A stretch of 64,000 bases of DNA from Campanula takesimana (lineage: Eukaryota; Streptophyta; Magnoliopsida; Asterales; Campanulaceae): positions 496,001 to 560,000 of the forward strand of contig JAOWBW010000867.1 in NCBI GenBank assembly GCA_026119855.1, read 5' to 3'. The notes under the pieces were generated by a model that worked only from the letters and a program-made list of their open reading frames with translations, made no database searches and was not told where the DNA came from. Positions 42,262-55,073 of the stretch are shown piece after piece (position 1 is the stretch's first letter; each line of letters opens with the position of its first letter). The position numbers and the translations under genes were made by a program.

Positions 42262-44319
42262 TGTCGCGACGCCGCCCCCGCGGGCCCGGAGTACGCGAGC
42301 TGGACGTCGACTTAAACAATAAACTCTAAAATAATGAAGATAAAATTTTCTTTTTATACCAAAAGATGATAACACAAAGTTTTGAAATCCATCTTGAACA
42401 ACAAAATATAAACTAGAGTAAGCTCCATAAGCTTACACCCAAAATAATAAAATATACAATTTCTAATGACGTCAAGTTTGGTACAACTATTCCCAAAAAG
42501 GTTACACATTTATGTAATGTAAACCCACCAATAACAACTTGCCCCAAAAGCTCAACCCTCGCGACGTCCTCCTCGTGATCAGCGAGTCTAATCCTTTCCT
42601 CCTGGGGGGGGGTTAAGGAAAAACAAAGATAAAAGAAAGGGGGTGAGATAAATCTCAATAAGTTACTAATGCAACTATATGACATGCTATGATGCAATAA
42701 GCAATAAACAATAATAAATATCACTTAGCACATAGCATTTATCAATTAACAGATAGCAGCGGAAATAAACAATTAACAAAGGATATTAGCCAAGGTTTCC
42801 CAACTGAAAGAACCAAATAAAGGTCGCTGCGCAGCTTCAACAATCAACATCTTCATAGTAGCATGAAAGCTTGAAGAGAAAACCCCCGGTACCGGAACCA
42901 ATAATAATAAGGGGACAGTGACACACAGTCAAAGCCCAAAAACCAATAGCTAAAATGCTCACAAAGGGGCTAGCTCATCTCACATCCAAGGCCAATCTGG
43001 AGGAGGGAAATAATGGGGCAAAACAATGGTCAACATCATAATGGACTTGGCTTGTGCCATCATAATGTTTCGCATCGCCCGAAACACACACAAATACCAG
43101 CTGGACTTTCAAGTAAAGGCTAAGTAATAAAATACTAGCACGGTAGACAACTAATGATTCCAAAGTAGGGAACCGTTCCAAATAAATCACCACAAAGGTA
43201 AACTAATCCAAACAACACATCAAAGAGGTCTACATTCCCAAAACGGTACTTAATCAAATTTCATAACATATTTATTCACAAAAGAACCAATTCCAATTAA
43301 TAAAGTGTTCCACGATGTTAACTTAAGTTAATTAGGGGAATAAAACCTAAACTAGGTAAGCCATTTAGTCTTAAACAAGCAAAAGGCAGAATTCCAGAAC
43401 AGACGGGCGGGCGGGCGCTTGGTAGGGGTCGGGCGGGCGCTTATTTGACCAGAAGGTCTGGCCGCAGGATAAAGCCATGCAGGCGGGCGCCTGGCTCAGC
43501 GCGGGCTGGCGCCTGGTCGACGGGCTGGGAGGAATTCAGCAGCTGGGTTCTTCAAGAATTCTTACCATTTTAATACCATTTCCACAACACCCAAAATCAA
43601 CACTTCCAACAAGTTTAGTAAGGTACCCAAACAACCTTTAAGCTTAAGAGGGACTAAAATAACATCATCTATCAACTCAAACAAGATTTCAATCCCCACA
43701 TTTTATTTATCACAAAAATCACCCAAAAGAACAATAAATTCCAAATAAATTCTAAACCTTCACAAGTCATCAAATAACCACTTCAAAGCTTCATATATCA
43801 TCATACAAAATGGAGATGAACAATTTTAGCATATAAATGGGGGAAAGCAACTTACTTGGAATTTCTCAAAGATGACAGAATTCAAATATTTTTGGTTCTA
43901 CGCGATCCTATCGACGATCTAAACACATTTCATAAAATGAGTAATAAGAAAAGATGAGAGGAAGAGGATGAAAATGAAGAGAGAAGGGAGAGAGAAAAAC
44001 TTACCTTTCTTGAGCTATGGAAGAGAGAGAGAATGCTGGGAGAGAGGGAGTAGGGTGAGGAAGAGAGTGAGGGAGAAGGAAGAGTAGGGAGGGAGTAGTT
44101 AAAATTATTTCAAAAGGTTACACTTAGGCCCCCTCATCTACTAACACATAACCCAACCAAATTCCCTACTACCCACTTAACACAATGTCAACCAAATAAT
44201 GCTAGACACAAATTAATATTATGAGATATAAAATGCGCACATAAATAATTAAATCAAATAAATAGATAAATAAATAATTATTTAATAATAAAATAGAGAC
44301 GGGTTTTCGGGTCGTGACA
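42262..44319 (-). repeat. 5' LTR of B
   Basis: TGTCGCGACGCCGCC to GGTTTTCGGGTCGTGACA, 2058 bp. Same landmarks as the 3' LTR, including GGCGGGCGGGCGC blocks at 43403-43525 and a G-run at 42604. The last 101 bp (44219-44319) recur at 56611-56709 as the start of the duplicated block. Confidence 0.93.
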
Positions 44320-44526
44320 AATCCTATACTTGATATACCACAAGAAAAGAAACACTCGACTTCAATATCACGACTCATAACTCAACCAATTTCTACCTTA
44401 ACCTCATCTTTCAAGAAATTTAGTTTCCTAAACCGCTCAAAGTTAATACACCCAAGTATTGAAACCTATTCAATATCAGAGTTCTTATTCTCTTTCAAGA
44501 TCTAAAACCATTGCTCTGATACCAAC
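44320..44526 (-). other. Leader and PBS of gypsy element C
   Basis: AC-rich leader ending in the complement of an initiator tRNA-Met PBS (GCTCTGATACCA, 44513-44524) two bases before an LTR. Only about 190 bp of interior remain before the B insertion. Confidence 0.75.
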
Positions 44527-47401
44527 TGTCACGCCCCGGAAAATACTAAAATCCATAAACATAAAATTTACATAATATACATCTCCAAAATGCAAAATAC
44601 CAAACTGGGCGCGTGAATTCAACTATGAAACCAATACCAACAAACGACACCTCAACGAGATTATAACTCGGAGACTAGAAACAAACGCGGAAGCAAGAAC
44701 AACTATTAACAAAATACCCAAGGTACAACCGTATATACAAAACACTGAACGAATACGAACCAACATTTAAAATATATAAAGTCTCCGAAGAGCAACTATC
44801 CCAAAGGCGATCAATCTGCTAAGAAGATTCCCGCTACGACGGATCTCAAAATAATACCACTTGCTCCTGGGGGGGGGTTAAGGAAAAAAACAAAGATAAA
44901 AGAAACGGGGTGAGATAAAATCTCAGCAAGTTACTAATGCAGCTACATGGCATAATATCATGCAATCAACGATATAACTGAACAAGTAAATCACATAACA
45001 ACAAATGAGAAGGCTCCCTATCGCCAACTGTCCCATACCAGTTGGAAATAGCGACTAACTTATCATGTAGCACATAAGACTGAAATAAACACGTTACAAA
45101 GGATACTGAGCCAAGGTTTCACCAAACTGATAGAACAATCGCTGCGCAGCTTCAACCGATCAACCAATCAACAATAGCAGCATAACAACTGAAGAGAACC
45201 CCGGTCAGAACCGACCAATCAATCAATCAACCCATCAAACCATCTTCATAGTAGCATAAACAGCTGAAGATCACAACCCCAGTACCGGAACCAAGAACAA
45301 CAAGGGGACGATGACACACAGTCAAAGCCCAAAACCAATAGCTATAATGCTCACAAAGGGGCTAGCTCATCTCACATCCAAGGCCAATCTGGAGGAGGGT
45401 AATAATGGGTCAAAACAATGGTCAAGAATTATAATGGACTCAGCTCATTGCCATTATAATCTTTCGCATCGCCCGAAACACACAAATACCAGCTGGACTT
45501 TCAAATAAATGCTAAGTAATAAATACTAGCTCGATAAACAACCAAAGATTCCAAAGTAGGGAACCATACCAATTAATCACCATAAAGATACAAATGATTA
45601 CTCAAGAAGAGTTCAACAGCAATAAGTACAAGAAGTTTCTCAGAAAAGAGCCCAACAACGATAAACGAGATTACTCATAGAGAGCCCAACAACATTGACC
45701 ATTAAAACAAGACAACTCCAAGATAAGGCACATATCAAACACTTCCTAAAGATGATACCCACAAGTTACTCATAAAGAGCACAACCCAAACGGTCGCTCA
45801 CAAATAGTACAATGACTATTACCAAAATTTCACCAAACGTTTACTCATGAAGATGTACTAAGACTATTAACTCCCTATATTTTTACACCTAGAATTCTAA
45901 ATAAGAAGTCCGAATGACTACACCTTAAGGTTAATCAAACCGTAGGTACCCAATCGACATTTCGCGCTATACATCCGTTCATAACGAACCAATTCTAAAC
46001 ACCCTAAACGAATCCAAAAGGTTACACCTATTAGTACATGATCACAACCGGACCAAACCCTACACTTTAGTGTTCAATAACAACCCTCTAGGTACTATAG
46101 GACATCGCCTAAAACCTAGACCAAGTCTTATCCAAAATCAATTCGATTGGAACAATCACGAACACATCATAAGAGGCCCAAACATTCCCAAACAATACTT
46201 GATCAAATTCCATAACACCATTGTTCACAAAGGAACCAATTTCAATTACTAAAGTTTTCTACGGTGCCCAACTAAGTCAACTAGAATAGTACTACGGAAC
46301 CTAGACCGAGACTACACCTTGATCTTAAACCTCAACGAAAAGACAACCATTCTGATCTGTAACCATGCGGCCAATAGAACCATTTTATAGTACTCGAAAA
46401 GAGAATTCCAACGATAGTTTACACGTCCAAAACGGAGTCCGGACGAAGAAGTTATGGCCTCCGGAAGATTGAGCAAAAAACGGACAAACTGGAAAAAGAG
46501 GGGTGCGCACGCCTCCCTAAAAAGGGGTGCGCGCGCCTCCCTTGATCAGAAGGTTGCATTTTTGAAGCATAAGAGGGTGTGCACGCCTCCCAAAACATGG
46601 TGCACGCGCCTCCTTGCCCGGAGGGACGAAATCCGGCCAAAATTCTGGGTTTCTTCCAAAAATCGACCCAAACTAAAACCAAACCAAAATCTAACACATC
46701 CAACAAGTATAACAAGGTACTAGAACAACTTATAAGTCTAAAATGACTCATATAACATCTATTAGACAACCTAAACCAAGAGATGATTCAAACACCCAAT
46801 TCTCACAAAAATGGGTAAATTACAAATAAATTCTAAATCAACCAAAGAAGCCATATATAACAATTAAAGCATCAATGGAGTTAAAGATGAACATTTTTAG
46901 CATAAATGGGGGAAAAGTAACTTACTCGGATTTTATCAAAGTTGACGGAATTGGAAATTTCTTTGCTCTACACGATCCTATCGACGATCTAAACATTTTT
47001 CATAAAATGAGAAATGAGAAATAGTGGGATGAAGATGACTAAAAAGAAGAGAGAAGGAGGAGAGAAACTTACCTTTTCCCATGGAGGAGAGAGAGAGGAA
47101 AAAAGTGTGTGTGTGTGTGCAGGAGAGAGTGAAGAGTGAGGGAGAAGGGGGAGTAGGGAGGGAGGTGTAGGATGATTATTTCAAATGTTACACTTAGGCC
47201 CCCTCTAGACCCATCTAGGAACAATTAAATCCATTTCCCCACTATCAACTAAGACCCAATAAATTCCACACTAGCACAAATGATCAATTAAAATGCTAGA
47301 CATAAAATATTAAGAAACACAAAAATGCACCCATAAATAAATAAATAATTAAATAAATATTTATTACTAAGATAATAGAGACGGGTTTTCGGGTCGTTAC
47401 A
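44527..47401 (-). repeat. 5' LTR of gypsy element C
   Basis: Starts TGTCACGCCCCGG and ends TTTTCGGGTCGTTACA; 2875 bp. It shares blocks with the B LTR and with element A, so the three are one superfamily of Tekay-like LTRs. It contains four GGGTGCGC(A/G)CGCCTCCC-like blocks at 46501-46612 and a GT run near 47110. It interrupts the Sirevirus pol just before the integrase; the mate LTR is not in the window unless hidden in the gap. Confidence 0.88.
46501..46612 (-). promoter_or_regulatory. GCGC block cluster in the C LTR
   Basis: GGGTGCGCACGCCTCCC, GGGTGCGCGCGCCTCCC, GGGTGTGCACGCCTCCC and GGTGCACGCGCCTCC, with TTGATCAGAAGG between them. Same motif family as in Tat-2. Confidence 0.45.
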
Positions 47402-50388
47402 CTACATTACTCACGGGATATCGTAAGACAAATATTTACATTATTGATTTCCATAGTATGAACTCTAGTACTAATCTTTGTTTTGTAGCTAAAAGTGTGA
47501 GCGAAAATAGTTGGTTGTGGCACAAGCGCTTAAGTCACTTGAACTTCAAATATCTATCTAAACTCAGCAGGAATAACCTTGTTAAAGGACTTCCCAACGT
47601 TGGTGATCATCATGATAAGAAGTGCGCCGCATGTCAACTTGGCAAACAACTGAAGAAGTCTTTCTCCAGCAAGACCAATACCTCAACTTCTAGATGTTTG
47701 CAACTGCTCCACATTGATCTATTTGGACCAGTTACCACTGCAAGTATTCGAAAAAACAAGTATACTCTAGTTGTGGTGGATGACTATTCAAGATATACAT
47801 GGGTGGAAATGATGATCTCAAAAGATGATTGTTATGACATTTTGACCACCTTATTCAGACTGCTCCAAACCCAAAAAGAAGATGACATCGTTAGTGTTCG
47901 ATCCGACAATGAAACAGAATTCAAGAACAACGGTGTTGCTCGATATTGCGACGATCATGGGATAGATCACAACTTTTCAACCGCTGGTGTTCCTCAACAA
48001 AATGGTGTTATGGAAAGAAAGAATAGGACGTTGATTGAAGTAGGAAAGATGATGATAGCTGAAGCTAAATTACCTAAGTACTTTTGGGAAGAAGCTATCA
48101 ACACAGCATGCTTTACTCAAAATCGTTCCCTCATCGACAAACTTCACAACAAGACTCCTTATGAACTATGGCGTGGTAGAACTCCCAACATTGCATTCTT
48201 CAAGATCTTTGGTTGCAAGTGTTATATCCTCTACAACAGAAACGAACATAGAGGTAAATTCGATGCCAAAGCCGACGAAGGTATTTTTGTTAGGTATGCC
48301 AAACATTCTAAAGATTTTCGCGTTTTTAATAGATCTACATTAATGATAGTTGAATCTGTACATGTTACATTTGATGAACATTCTCTCCTTGAGCCATATT
48401 TGGCTCCAAATGTTGCTAATGATTCTGTTGAGCTTAATGATACAGGTGCTCCTATTCATGTTGCGCCTACTCAAAATCAGAATCTATCAACTCAAGGAAA
48501 TCCATCCACATCAGTTGCGCCTAACTCCTCATATGGCGTGCCAAATGGATCATCAGCTGCACCTCACTCACATGATGAGCCTCTTGATTCCTCTCACGCG
48601 CTTATATCTACTGCTGCATCTAGTGTTAACCCTAGTTTTAATTCTGAACCAGTTCAACCCCCTAATTTTGATGATTTTGAATCTGGTAAAGAAGTACCAA
48701 TTGAAGACCTTCAAGTTTCTACAATCCAACCTAACTTACCTCCTGAAATTCGTGAAGTTAGAGGTCACCCAATCAATAATATCATTGGTGATCTAAATGT
48801 TGGTGTTCGTACAAGGAGAGCTATAAACTTTGATGCTTACACTGCATTTATCTCTCAAATTGAACCGAAGAAGGTTGATGAAGCGCTCCAAGATCCTAAT
48901 TGGGTTGTTGCTATACAAGAAGAACTCAATCAATTTGAACGATGCAAGGTTTGGACTCTTGTTCCAAGACTAAATGATCAAGGAGTGATTGGTACGAAAT
49001 GGGTGTTCAGAAACAAGATGGATGAGAATGGAACCATCACAAGGAACAAAGCAAGGTTGGTTGCACAAGGCTATAGGTAAGAAGAAGGAATTGATTACGA
49101 TGAAACTTTTGCGCCCGTAGCAAGACTTGAAGCTATTAGATTATTTCTAGCTTACGCAGCTCACAAGAACTTCAAGTTATATCAAATGGATGTGAAGTGC
49201 GCGTTTCTAAATGGTGAACTCCAAGAACAAGTCTACGTAGCTCAACCACCTGGGTTTGAAGATTCATAATTTCCAAATCATGTGTTCAAACTCCAGAAAT
49301 CTTTGTATGGGCTCAAACAAGCACCAAGAGCATGGTATAATACACTATCCAAGTTTCTCATTGAAAAAGGCTTCACTCGCGGTAAAATCGATACTACTCT
49401 TTTCATTTCCAAACATAATGGTCATAAATTACTTGTTCAAATTTATGTTGATGATATTATATTTGGTTCTACTAATGAATTGTTGTGCAAACGCTTTGAG
49501 AAACTAATGAAGAGCAAGTTTGAAATGAGCATGATGGGAGAACTCACATTCTTCCTCGGGCTTCAAATCAAGCAAATGAATGAAGGCATATTTATCAATC
49601 AAGACAAATATACAAAGGACTTAATCAAGAAGTTTGGACTTGACAATGCTAAACCATGCGATACTCCAATGGCTACCGGCAACAAACTCGAGAAAGATTT
49701 AAAAGGTAAACGTGTTGATCAAACGCTCTATCGAGGTATGATTGGATCACTCCTTTATCTTACTTCTAGTAGGCCCGATATTATGTTTAGTGTTTGTGTT
49801 TGCGCTCGTTATCAATCTGACCCTACAGAAGCACACTTAATTGCTGTGAAACGTATTATAAGATATCTATCCGGTACTGTTAACCTTGGACTTTGGTACA
49901 TCAAAGATTCAAATTTTAAGCTTGTAGGTTATTCAGATGCGGATTATGCAGCGTGCACAATTGATCGGAAAAGCACAAGTGGCACTTGTCATTTCCTCGG
50001 ATATCGACTTGTGTCATGGGAAAGTAAGAAACAAGCTTCAGTATCTGTCTCAACAACCGAAGCTGAATATATCACTGCGGAAAGTTGTTGTTGTCAAATA
50101 CTATGGATGAAGTAGCAATTGGTGGACTATGATATAATCGAAGGAAATTGTCCCATCTACTGCGACAATACATCAACCATTGCCGTTTCTGAAAATCCTG
50201 ACATGCACTCAAAGACCAAACACATCGACATCAAATATCACTTCCTCAAAGACCACGTGGAGAGAGGCAATATTCATTTGGAACACCTGGGAACCGACTA
50301 TCAAATCGTTGATATTCTAACGAAAGCACTTGACACGAAACGGTTCATCTTTTTGAGAGGTGAAATGGGTATGCTTGAACTCAACTAA
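47402..50388 (+). pseudogene. Sirevirus-type copia pol, copy 1 (integrase, RT, RNase H)
   Basis: The frame joins the C LTR directly and begins inside the pre-integrase zinc region (SWLWHKRLSHLNF, CAACQLGKQ). The integrase core has HIDLFGP, VRSDNETEF and GVMERKNRTL, all three acids present. The RT shows ARLVAQGYR, DETFAPVARLEAIR and the active site QIYVDDIIFGS; RNase H shows YSDADYAACTIDRKST and KHIDIKYHFL. Gag and protease are missing. In-frame stops at 49078-49080 (TAA where copy 2 has CAA), 49267-49269 and 50113-50115 break it. S in the VKSAFLNG block is changed to C here. The following envelope-like gene places it with Sireviruses. Confidence 0.92.
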
Positions 50389-51235
50389 TTCCATATAGTT
50401 TTGTTATTACTAATGATTTTGAATCTTGTTGAGTTAAGTATAACCTAGGATAAATGTTAAATCATTTTCAAAATTTTCAAGAAACTTTGTTCTACCCGCC
50501 TGTATGCGCCTCACTCACTCTCTGCGCGCCATATGCCTTATGCGCCCAAATGAGTTATGCGCGCCTTGATGAGTTACGCGCCTACCATGCGCCCATTTAT
50601 GATTGCGGCTCAATCAATGCCTTAAAATTTATTACTCCAATGATTGAACGTATTCAATTTTCACAAGTACTAGGTAAGTTAATTCTGATAATTTATTATG
50701 GAGAATTTTTGTCTTTTGACATTCCATAATTGTTCAAGGGTACTTGTGCAATTAAATTTTCCCTCGTTTTATGTTTTTCAAAAATTTTATTTTCTGGGGA
50801 TATATTTCTTGCACCCTAAACTTATACCAAAACAGATGTTTTTGGGGTTTGTGCAAAAATTTGGTCATAATTGTTCATACACTTATGAGGGAAGTGGGAC
50901 AATTTCTCTTTACCCAAAAAGTCACATCAAGTATACTTTGTGTCATGCACCATAAATAGCCGTCGTTTCTTGTCATTCAATATTTATTACCAATCACCTC
51001 CTCAAAATCCCTCATTAATACCAATCTTTTCATCTTCCTCCTTTCTAGAAAACCTAACCTATATAAGTTAACATACCCCTTCATATTTCTTTTCTTATGA
51101 TTGCTTTTCTTACACCCCCCCCCTTCAAATATCTACCAACTTCCTCTTCCCTCCTACACCGCCTCCCTCTACTCTCTCTCAGTCTCTCTCTCTCTTTCCC
51201 TTTTTCTCTCTTTTCTCTCTATATATATAACATTT
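50389..51235 (+). other. Spacer between Sirevirus pol and envelope-like gene
   Basis: AT-rich with a run of GCGCC-containing motifs at 50500-50600 (TGCGCGCCATATGCC, ATGAGTTACGCGCC). A CT-rich tract with TATATATAA lies at 51170-51232, directly before the envelope-like start codon, and may be its promoter or a splice pyrimidine tract. No protein signal. Confidence 0.5.
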
Positions 51236-54200
51236 ATGGGTCCTAAGAGAACTACAAAAGCTACTCAAGACAGAATGGTATGATTTCTTGAACCTTAATC
51301 TCTTTATTTTTTTTTTATTTTTTTTTTTACTTTTCTGGGTTCGGGTTTTCTTCAAAACCGAAAATCGATTTTTTCTTGATAAAACTTGTTTCGGTGATCT
51401 GTTTTCAAAATCATTTGTTAGGTTTTGTTCGTATTGTGATTTAGATTCTTTATAACTAAACTTTTCGACGATCAATGCACTATATTTTGTGAATCTGAAA
51501 ATTTTAGATTTTTTGACTTTTCAAATTTTCGGATCTTTGAATCCATTTTCTGGATTTGTTGTTGATTTGTACTTGTTTTGGTTTACATTTTCGTGATCCT
51601 TGTGTTCATGCGGTCATTTTGACATATTGTATGCTTGATTTGGTGAAGTTTCATGATTTATGTGTTCTTGGTGCTCTTCGAGCACTCAAGCCATGTTCTT
51701 CGTGTTCTTCGTTGTTTTTGCATGACTTGGGTTTCAATATTTCCAAAACTTGTTTTTCAAAATTTTTCATGTTTGATCTTGTTTGCATGCATATGTATGT
51801 TGTGCATGTGTTTGTGTATTTTTGTGTGTTTTTATGCTAAGTTTAAATTATTTACATAGTTATGCGCCTATATATGAATTCATGCGCCTAATTGTTTTTG
51901 CGCCCTATGTCCTTATGCGCCCAAAGTGATTCATGCGCCTAACAATTGTATGATCCTCTTGCAAATACAAGTTCTATACGCCTCAATCACTCACGCGCCA
52001 AATGCCATCATGCGCCTAAATGTCTTATGCGCCTCTATTCATACATAGTCAAAATTTTTCTATGTTTCAATTTTTCCTTAGTATAGTTTCATAGAACCAT
52101 GATATGCGCCTAATTATTCTATGCGCCTCAAATTTTGTAGGCGCCTAGTCTATACTTTGCTCATTTTATGATTCTATGCGCCTGATACACTCCTAACTTA
52201 AATCATTGTTATGTTTTCAGGATCCAGCAAATTTCAGACCTAGTGAGACATTTAATCTCACTGAGTTATCAACTGTCCAGATTGGAGTTGATGTCATGGA
52301 GTACATAAGACTAGCTGGTCTTCTACCTTTATTCACCCTGGAGCAACCCTTCTACTCACCGCTCCTTGTCGATGAATTTTTCTCCACTGTTGTGTTCGTG
52401 GAAACTCCAACAGACATTGAAGGGGTTATGCGCTACAGAATACGCGCCGTGGTTCAGAATGTTGATATTACCATTTCTACTGGTACTTTGAAGAATATCA
52501 TCAACTTCACCACTACTGGCCCTCTAGGCGTCTCCGGGAAAATCAACACTTACTTCGTAGACACGCAGAACATTATAGCTCATACTTATCTCAATATTCC
52601 TACTCTTCAGAATAACATCAAAACTGTTGAGATAAGGGATGGAGGTGAGTTGCTGGCGCACATAGCGCATCTGGTGGGTACTTCCATAATTTTCAAGACT
52701 GGAAATGTGAACAGATTCACAATGGAGCAATGGGAGTATACTGCTACGATAATGGGAAAAACCGTCCTCAACTGGCCCCAAATACTCTTCAAAACTTTAA
52801 AGGACCAGATTGATAAATACAACAAGAATAAGGATGAGGGAAAGACTAAGTTCAAGACACACTGCAGAATTCTCACCAAGATTTTTCTGACCTATCCTGC
52901 GCTTGCCACCTTTCTAGCTGAGAACCCAGTTTATCAAACAACTGATGTTCCCATTTTTGGCAAATACAGTTTGGTTATGAAAAGGCGCAGAAAGCGCATG
53001 GCTAAGCGTGTGCCAAGAGTTAAAGGTGCTCAGTTGGTTGATGAAGCCACTGAGTAAGATGAAGATGAAGATGGCGCAGAAGCTGGCGCAGAAGATGGCG
53101 CAGAACCTGAAGCAGCACCGCGCGCAGAAGCAACTGCTCCTGGCGCAGACAAAGTTAAGGGAAAAGGGATTGCTGAAGGTACAAGCAGACCTCCTAAGCG
53201 CCCTCGAACTGACACAGAAGAAGAGAAAGAACTGAAGTGCGCAAAAGAAGCCAGTAGACTGGAAGCGCAGAAAAAGTGAGATGAAGACTTCAGATTGAAA
53301 CAAGCTGCTTTATTGGCTAAGTCCGAAAGGCGCAAGGGCGTAGGGTCTAGCGCTGATGTACGCGCGCCTGCTCCTACTGCGCCTCCAACAAAACCATTTC
53401 TACTCCAGTTCAGAAACCAACTTCGGATCCACCCTCTTCTGAGCGCCAACAACTTAAAGATGAGATATCTGCTGACCTTTTTGGTGACTTGGGTGAAGAT
53501 CAAGTTCAGGGGGAGCAAGTAGACCCTACTTCGAGTGATGACTATCTTCCTTTTCCTCCTCGTGCTCCTACTCCATCTCCAGTTAGGCGCTCCTCTTCTA
53601 CTGCGCCTCAACCTGCTCCGCTCCTGCTCCTCCCACTCCTGATATGAGTGTGGTTATTTTACTGCTAGAGAAACTCCAGCAAGGCCAAGCTCAGATGAAT
53701 TCACAGTTAGAACTTCACACTTCTATGCTTACTCGGCAAGCTGATGAGATTGCTGCCATTAAGGGGGAGATAGTGCGCATAGATGCCAATATCAAGGACA
53801 AATATTTCCTTACTCCTCAACAATGGAATGATGCTATAAATAAAATGAATGAGCTTTTCAAAGTTACTCTTGATTCCCTACATGAGCGCATAGATGGTGG
53901 CATCAAACTCACTGATGTCCAAGATTTCATTAACGCCATAAGGGAGGTAGAGTCAAATATAGCAGGTGTATAAGGAAGTTGTTTGAGATGGTGGCTGGAG
54001 ATAGCCAAAAATTATTGAGTGTGGTTGACAAACTCAAAGAAGTTAAGGATGAACTAGAAATCATGGGTCTAATAGTATATGGTGCTGATCCTGGCACAGA
54101 ACCCAAATCTCCTGAATCCCATGCGCCTTCAGCTCCTGAATCCCACGCGCCTTCTTCCAGCTCTGCTCCTGGCGTGCATATTGACATTAATTCCCTGCTC

Positions 54201-54554
54201 ACAAAGATTGATGTTTTGAAGGAATTAGTTGTCACTCACTTTAATGCCACGCATTCCAGTACAGACAGGCGCATAGATAGAGTTTCTGTTGATATACTCA
54301 CTGCCCAAGCCACTATTGAAGCAAACTTTCAAGCCTTCACTGAAAACTTTTCACAACAGCAATCCATCACTCAGCGTACCATTGATGAGTATCAAAACAT
54401 CAATGTTGATCATCTGCGATATATTAGAGATGGTGTCACTGATACTCACGGTGTTGTAAACCGTTGTCACCAGCTTTCAAAGCAGATTCAACGCTCCGTG
54501 AAGGAGATTGAAGAAGGATTGAAGGAAGACGATGTGCCTCCTTCCAACCCTTAG
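51236..54554 (+). pseudogene. Sirevirus envelope-like gene (spliced, with stops)
   Basis: Exon 1 (51236-51277) encodes 14 residues from MGPKRTT and ends ATG|GTATGA. A 943-base T-rich intron ends TTTTCAG at 52220; exon 2 begins in phase 0 (DPANFRPSETF). It has a compact domain of about 250 residues (YIRLAGLLPLFTLEQPFY, MEQWEYTATIMGKTVLNW), like the 'putative plant transposon protein' domain (PF20167) found after pol in Sireviruses. An acidic and basic linker, then coiled coils (53644-53973 and 53979-54554) follow. In-frame stops at 53055-53057 and 53277-53279, and frame changes near 53400 and 53970, break it. No signal peptide is visible; the envelope name is historical and function is unproven. 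Confidence 0.72.
51862..52185 (+). repeat. TATGCGCC motif array in the envelope-like intron
   Basis: More than ten copies of ATGCGCC(T/C) or ACGCGCC in 320 bp, separated by AT-rich filler, inside the intron. The same heptamer is dense in the 3' LTR (55286-55425). Confidence 0.7.
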
Positions 54555-55060
54555 TTTCTTTTATTTGTAAGTTATTTGAAATATTTTTGTGATTAGAAAC
54601 TTTTGTTAGTGATTTAGTGCTTATGTGATTTAGCACCTTTTGATTCTTGTTCCATTGAAAACTTGTAATCACCAACTCTTATATTTCGAGTTTTAATAAG
54701 AACAAAGCATCACTATTATTTCAAACCTTGTTCACTCAAACTTCCTGTTTGTAGAACCATGAATATTGTTTAAAATCATATGCATCATATTTGAACTGTT
54801 TCATATTTCATGCATTGAAGTTTAAAATTTGTTTAAAACACATCTCAAAACTAAAACTCATATATCATTTGAATGTGTTTAACTGTTGTTTCTATCTTTC
54901 CACTTGTAATGTTTTATCTTTATTGGAATAGATTAGAAATCTATATCTTGGACTAGTGTGTGCATTAACTTGAGACATGATTTACCAATTTCATTTATTT
55001 GGACATGTTATTATCAAGTATAATATTTGTCCCTGATATAGTAGGTAATGGCATCAATCA
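54555..55060 (+). other. 3' region of Sirevirus
   Basis: AT-rich noncoding sequence between the end of the envelope-like gene and the PPT. No gene or RNA was seen. Confidence 0.5.
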
Positions 55061-55073
55061 AATAGGGGGAGAT
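55061..55073 (+). promoter_or_regulatory. Polypurine tract of Sirevirus
   Basis: AATAGGGGGAGAT directly before the LTR start TGTTGGG, the typical copia PPT. Confidence 0.92.

Larger units (their letters stand above)
29908..44319 (-). mobile_element. Tekay/Del-type chromovirus B, with nested element B'
   Basis: Minus-strand order: 5' LTR 44319-42262, PBS for initiator tRNA-Met (42259-42248), one long gag-pol frame, chromodomain remnant, PPT (37741-37727), 3' LTR 37726-29908 split by B'. After removing B' and one TSD the 3' LTR is about 2064 bp against 2058 bp for the 5' LTR, and the two are close to identical by eye (a few differences in the first 170 bases). Flanking pentamers are AATCT and AATCC, a near-perfect TSD. 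Insertion is therefore fairly recent. Confidence 0.92.
44219..49827. repeat. Duplicated block, copy 1
   Basis: Nearly identical to 56611-62208, at an offset of 12,392 falling to 12,381 because of small indels. It spans the end of the B LTR, the leader and LTR of element C and most of the Sirevirus pol. The right limit is CCCTACAG, after which the copies differ. Confidence 0.95.

Noticed and set aside
29903..44324. Perfect TSD for element B
   Set aside because: The pentamers are AATCT and AATCC, one mismatch, so only a near match is claimed.
45311..45508. Short ORF repeated at 57704-57901
   Set aside because: It lies inside the C LTR and is repeated only because the LTR is duplicated; no known domain.
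46454..46723. Basic ORF repeated at 58847-59116
   Set aside because: It overlaps the GCGC cluster in the C LTR; the frame is open only because of biased composition.
51101..51283. 60-codon ORF spanning the envelope-like exon 1
   Set aside because: It is translated CT-rich tract and LS repeats; the in-frame ATG at 51236 with a splice donor is the better start.
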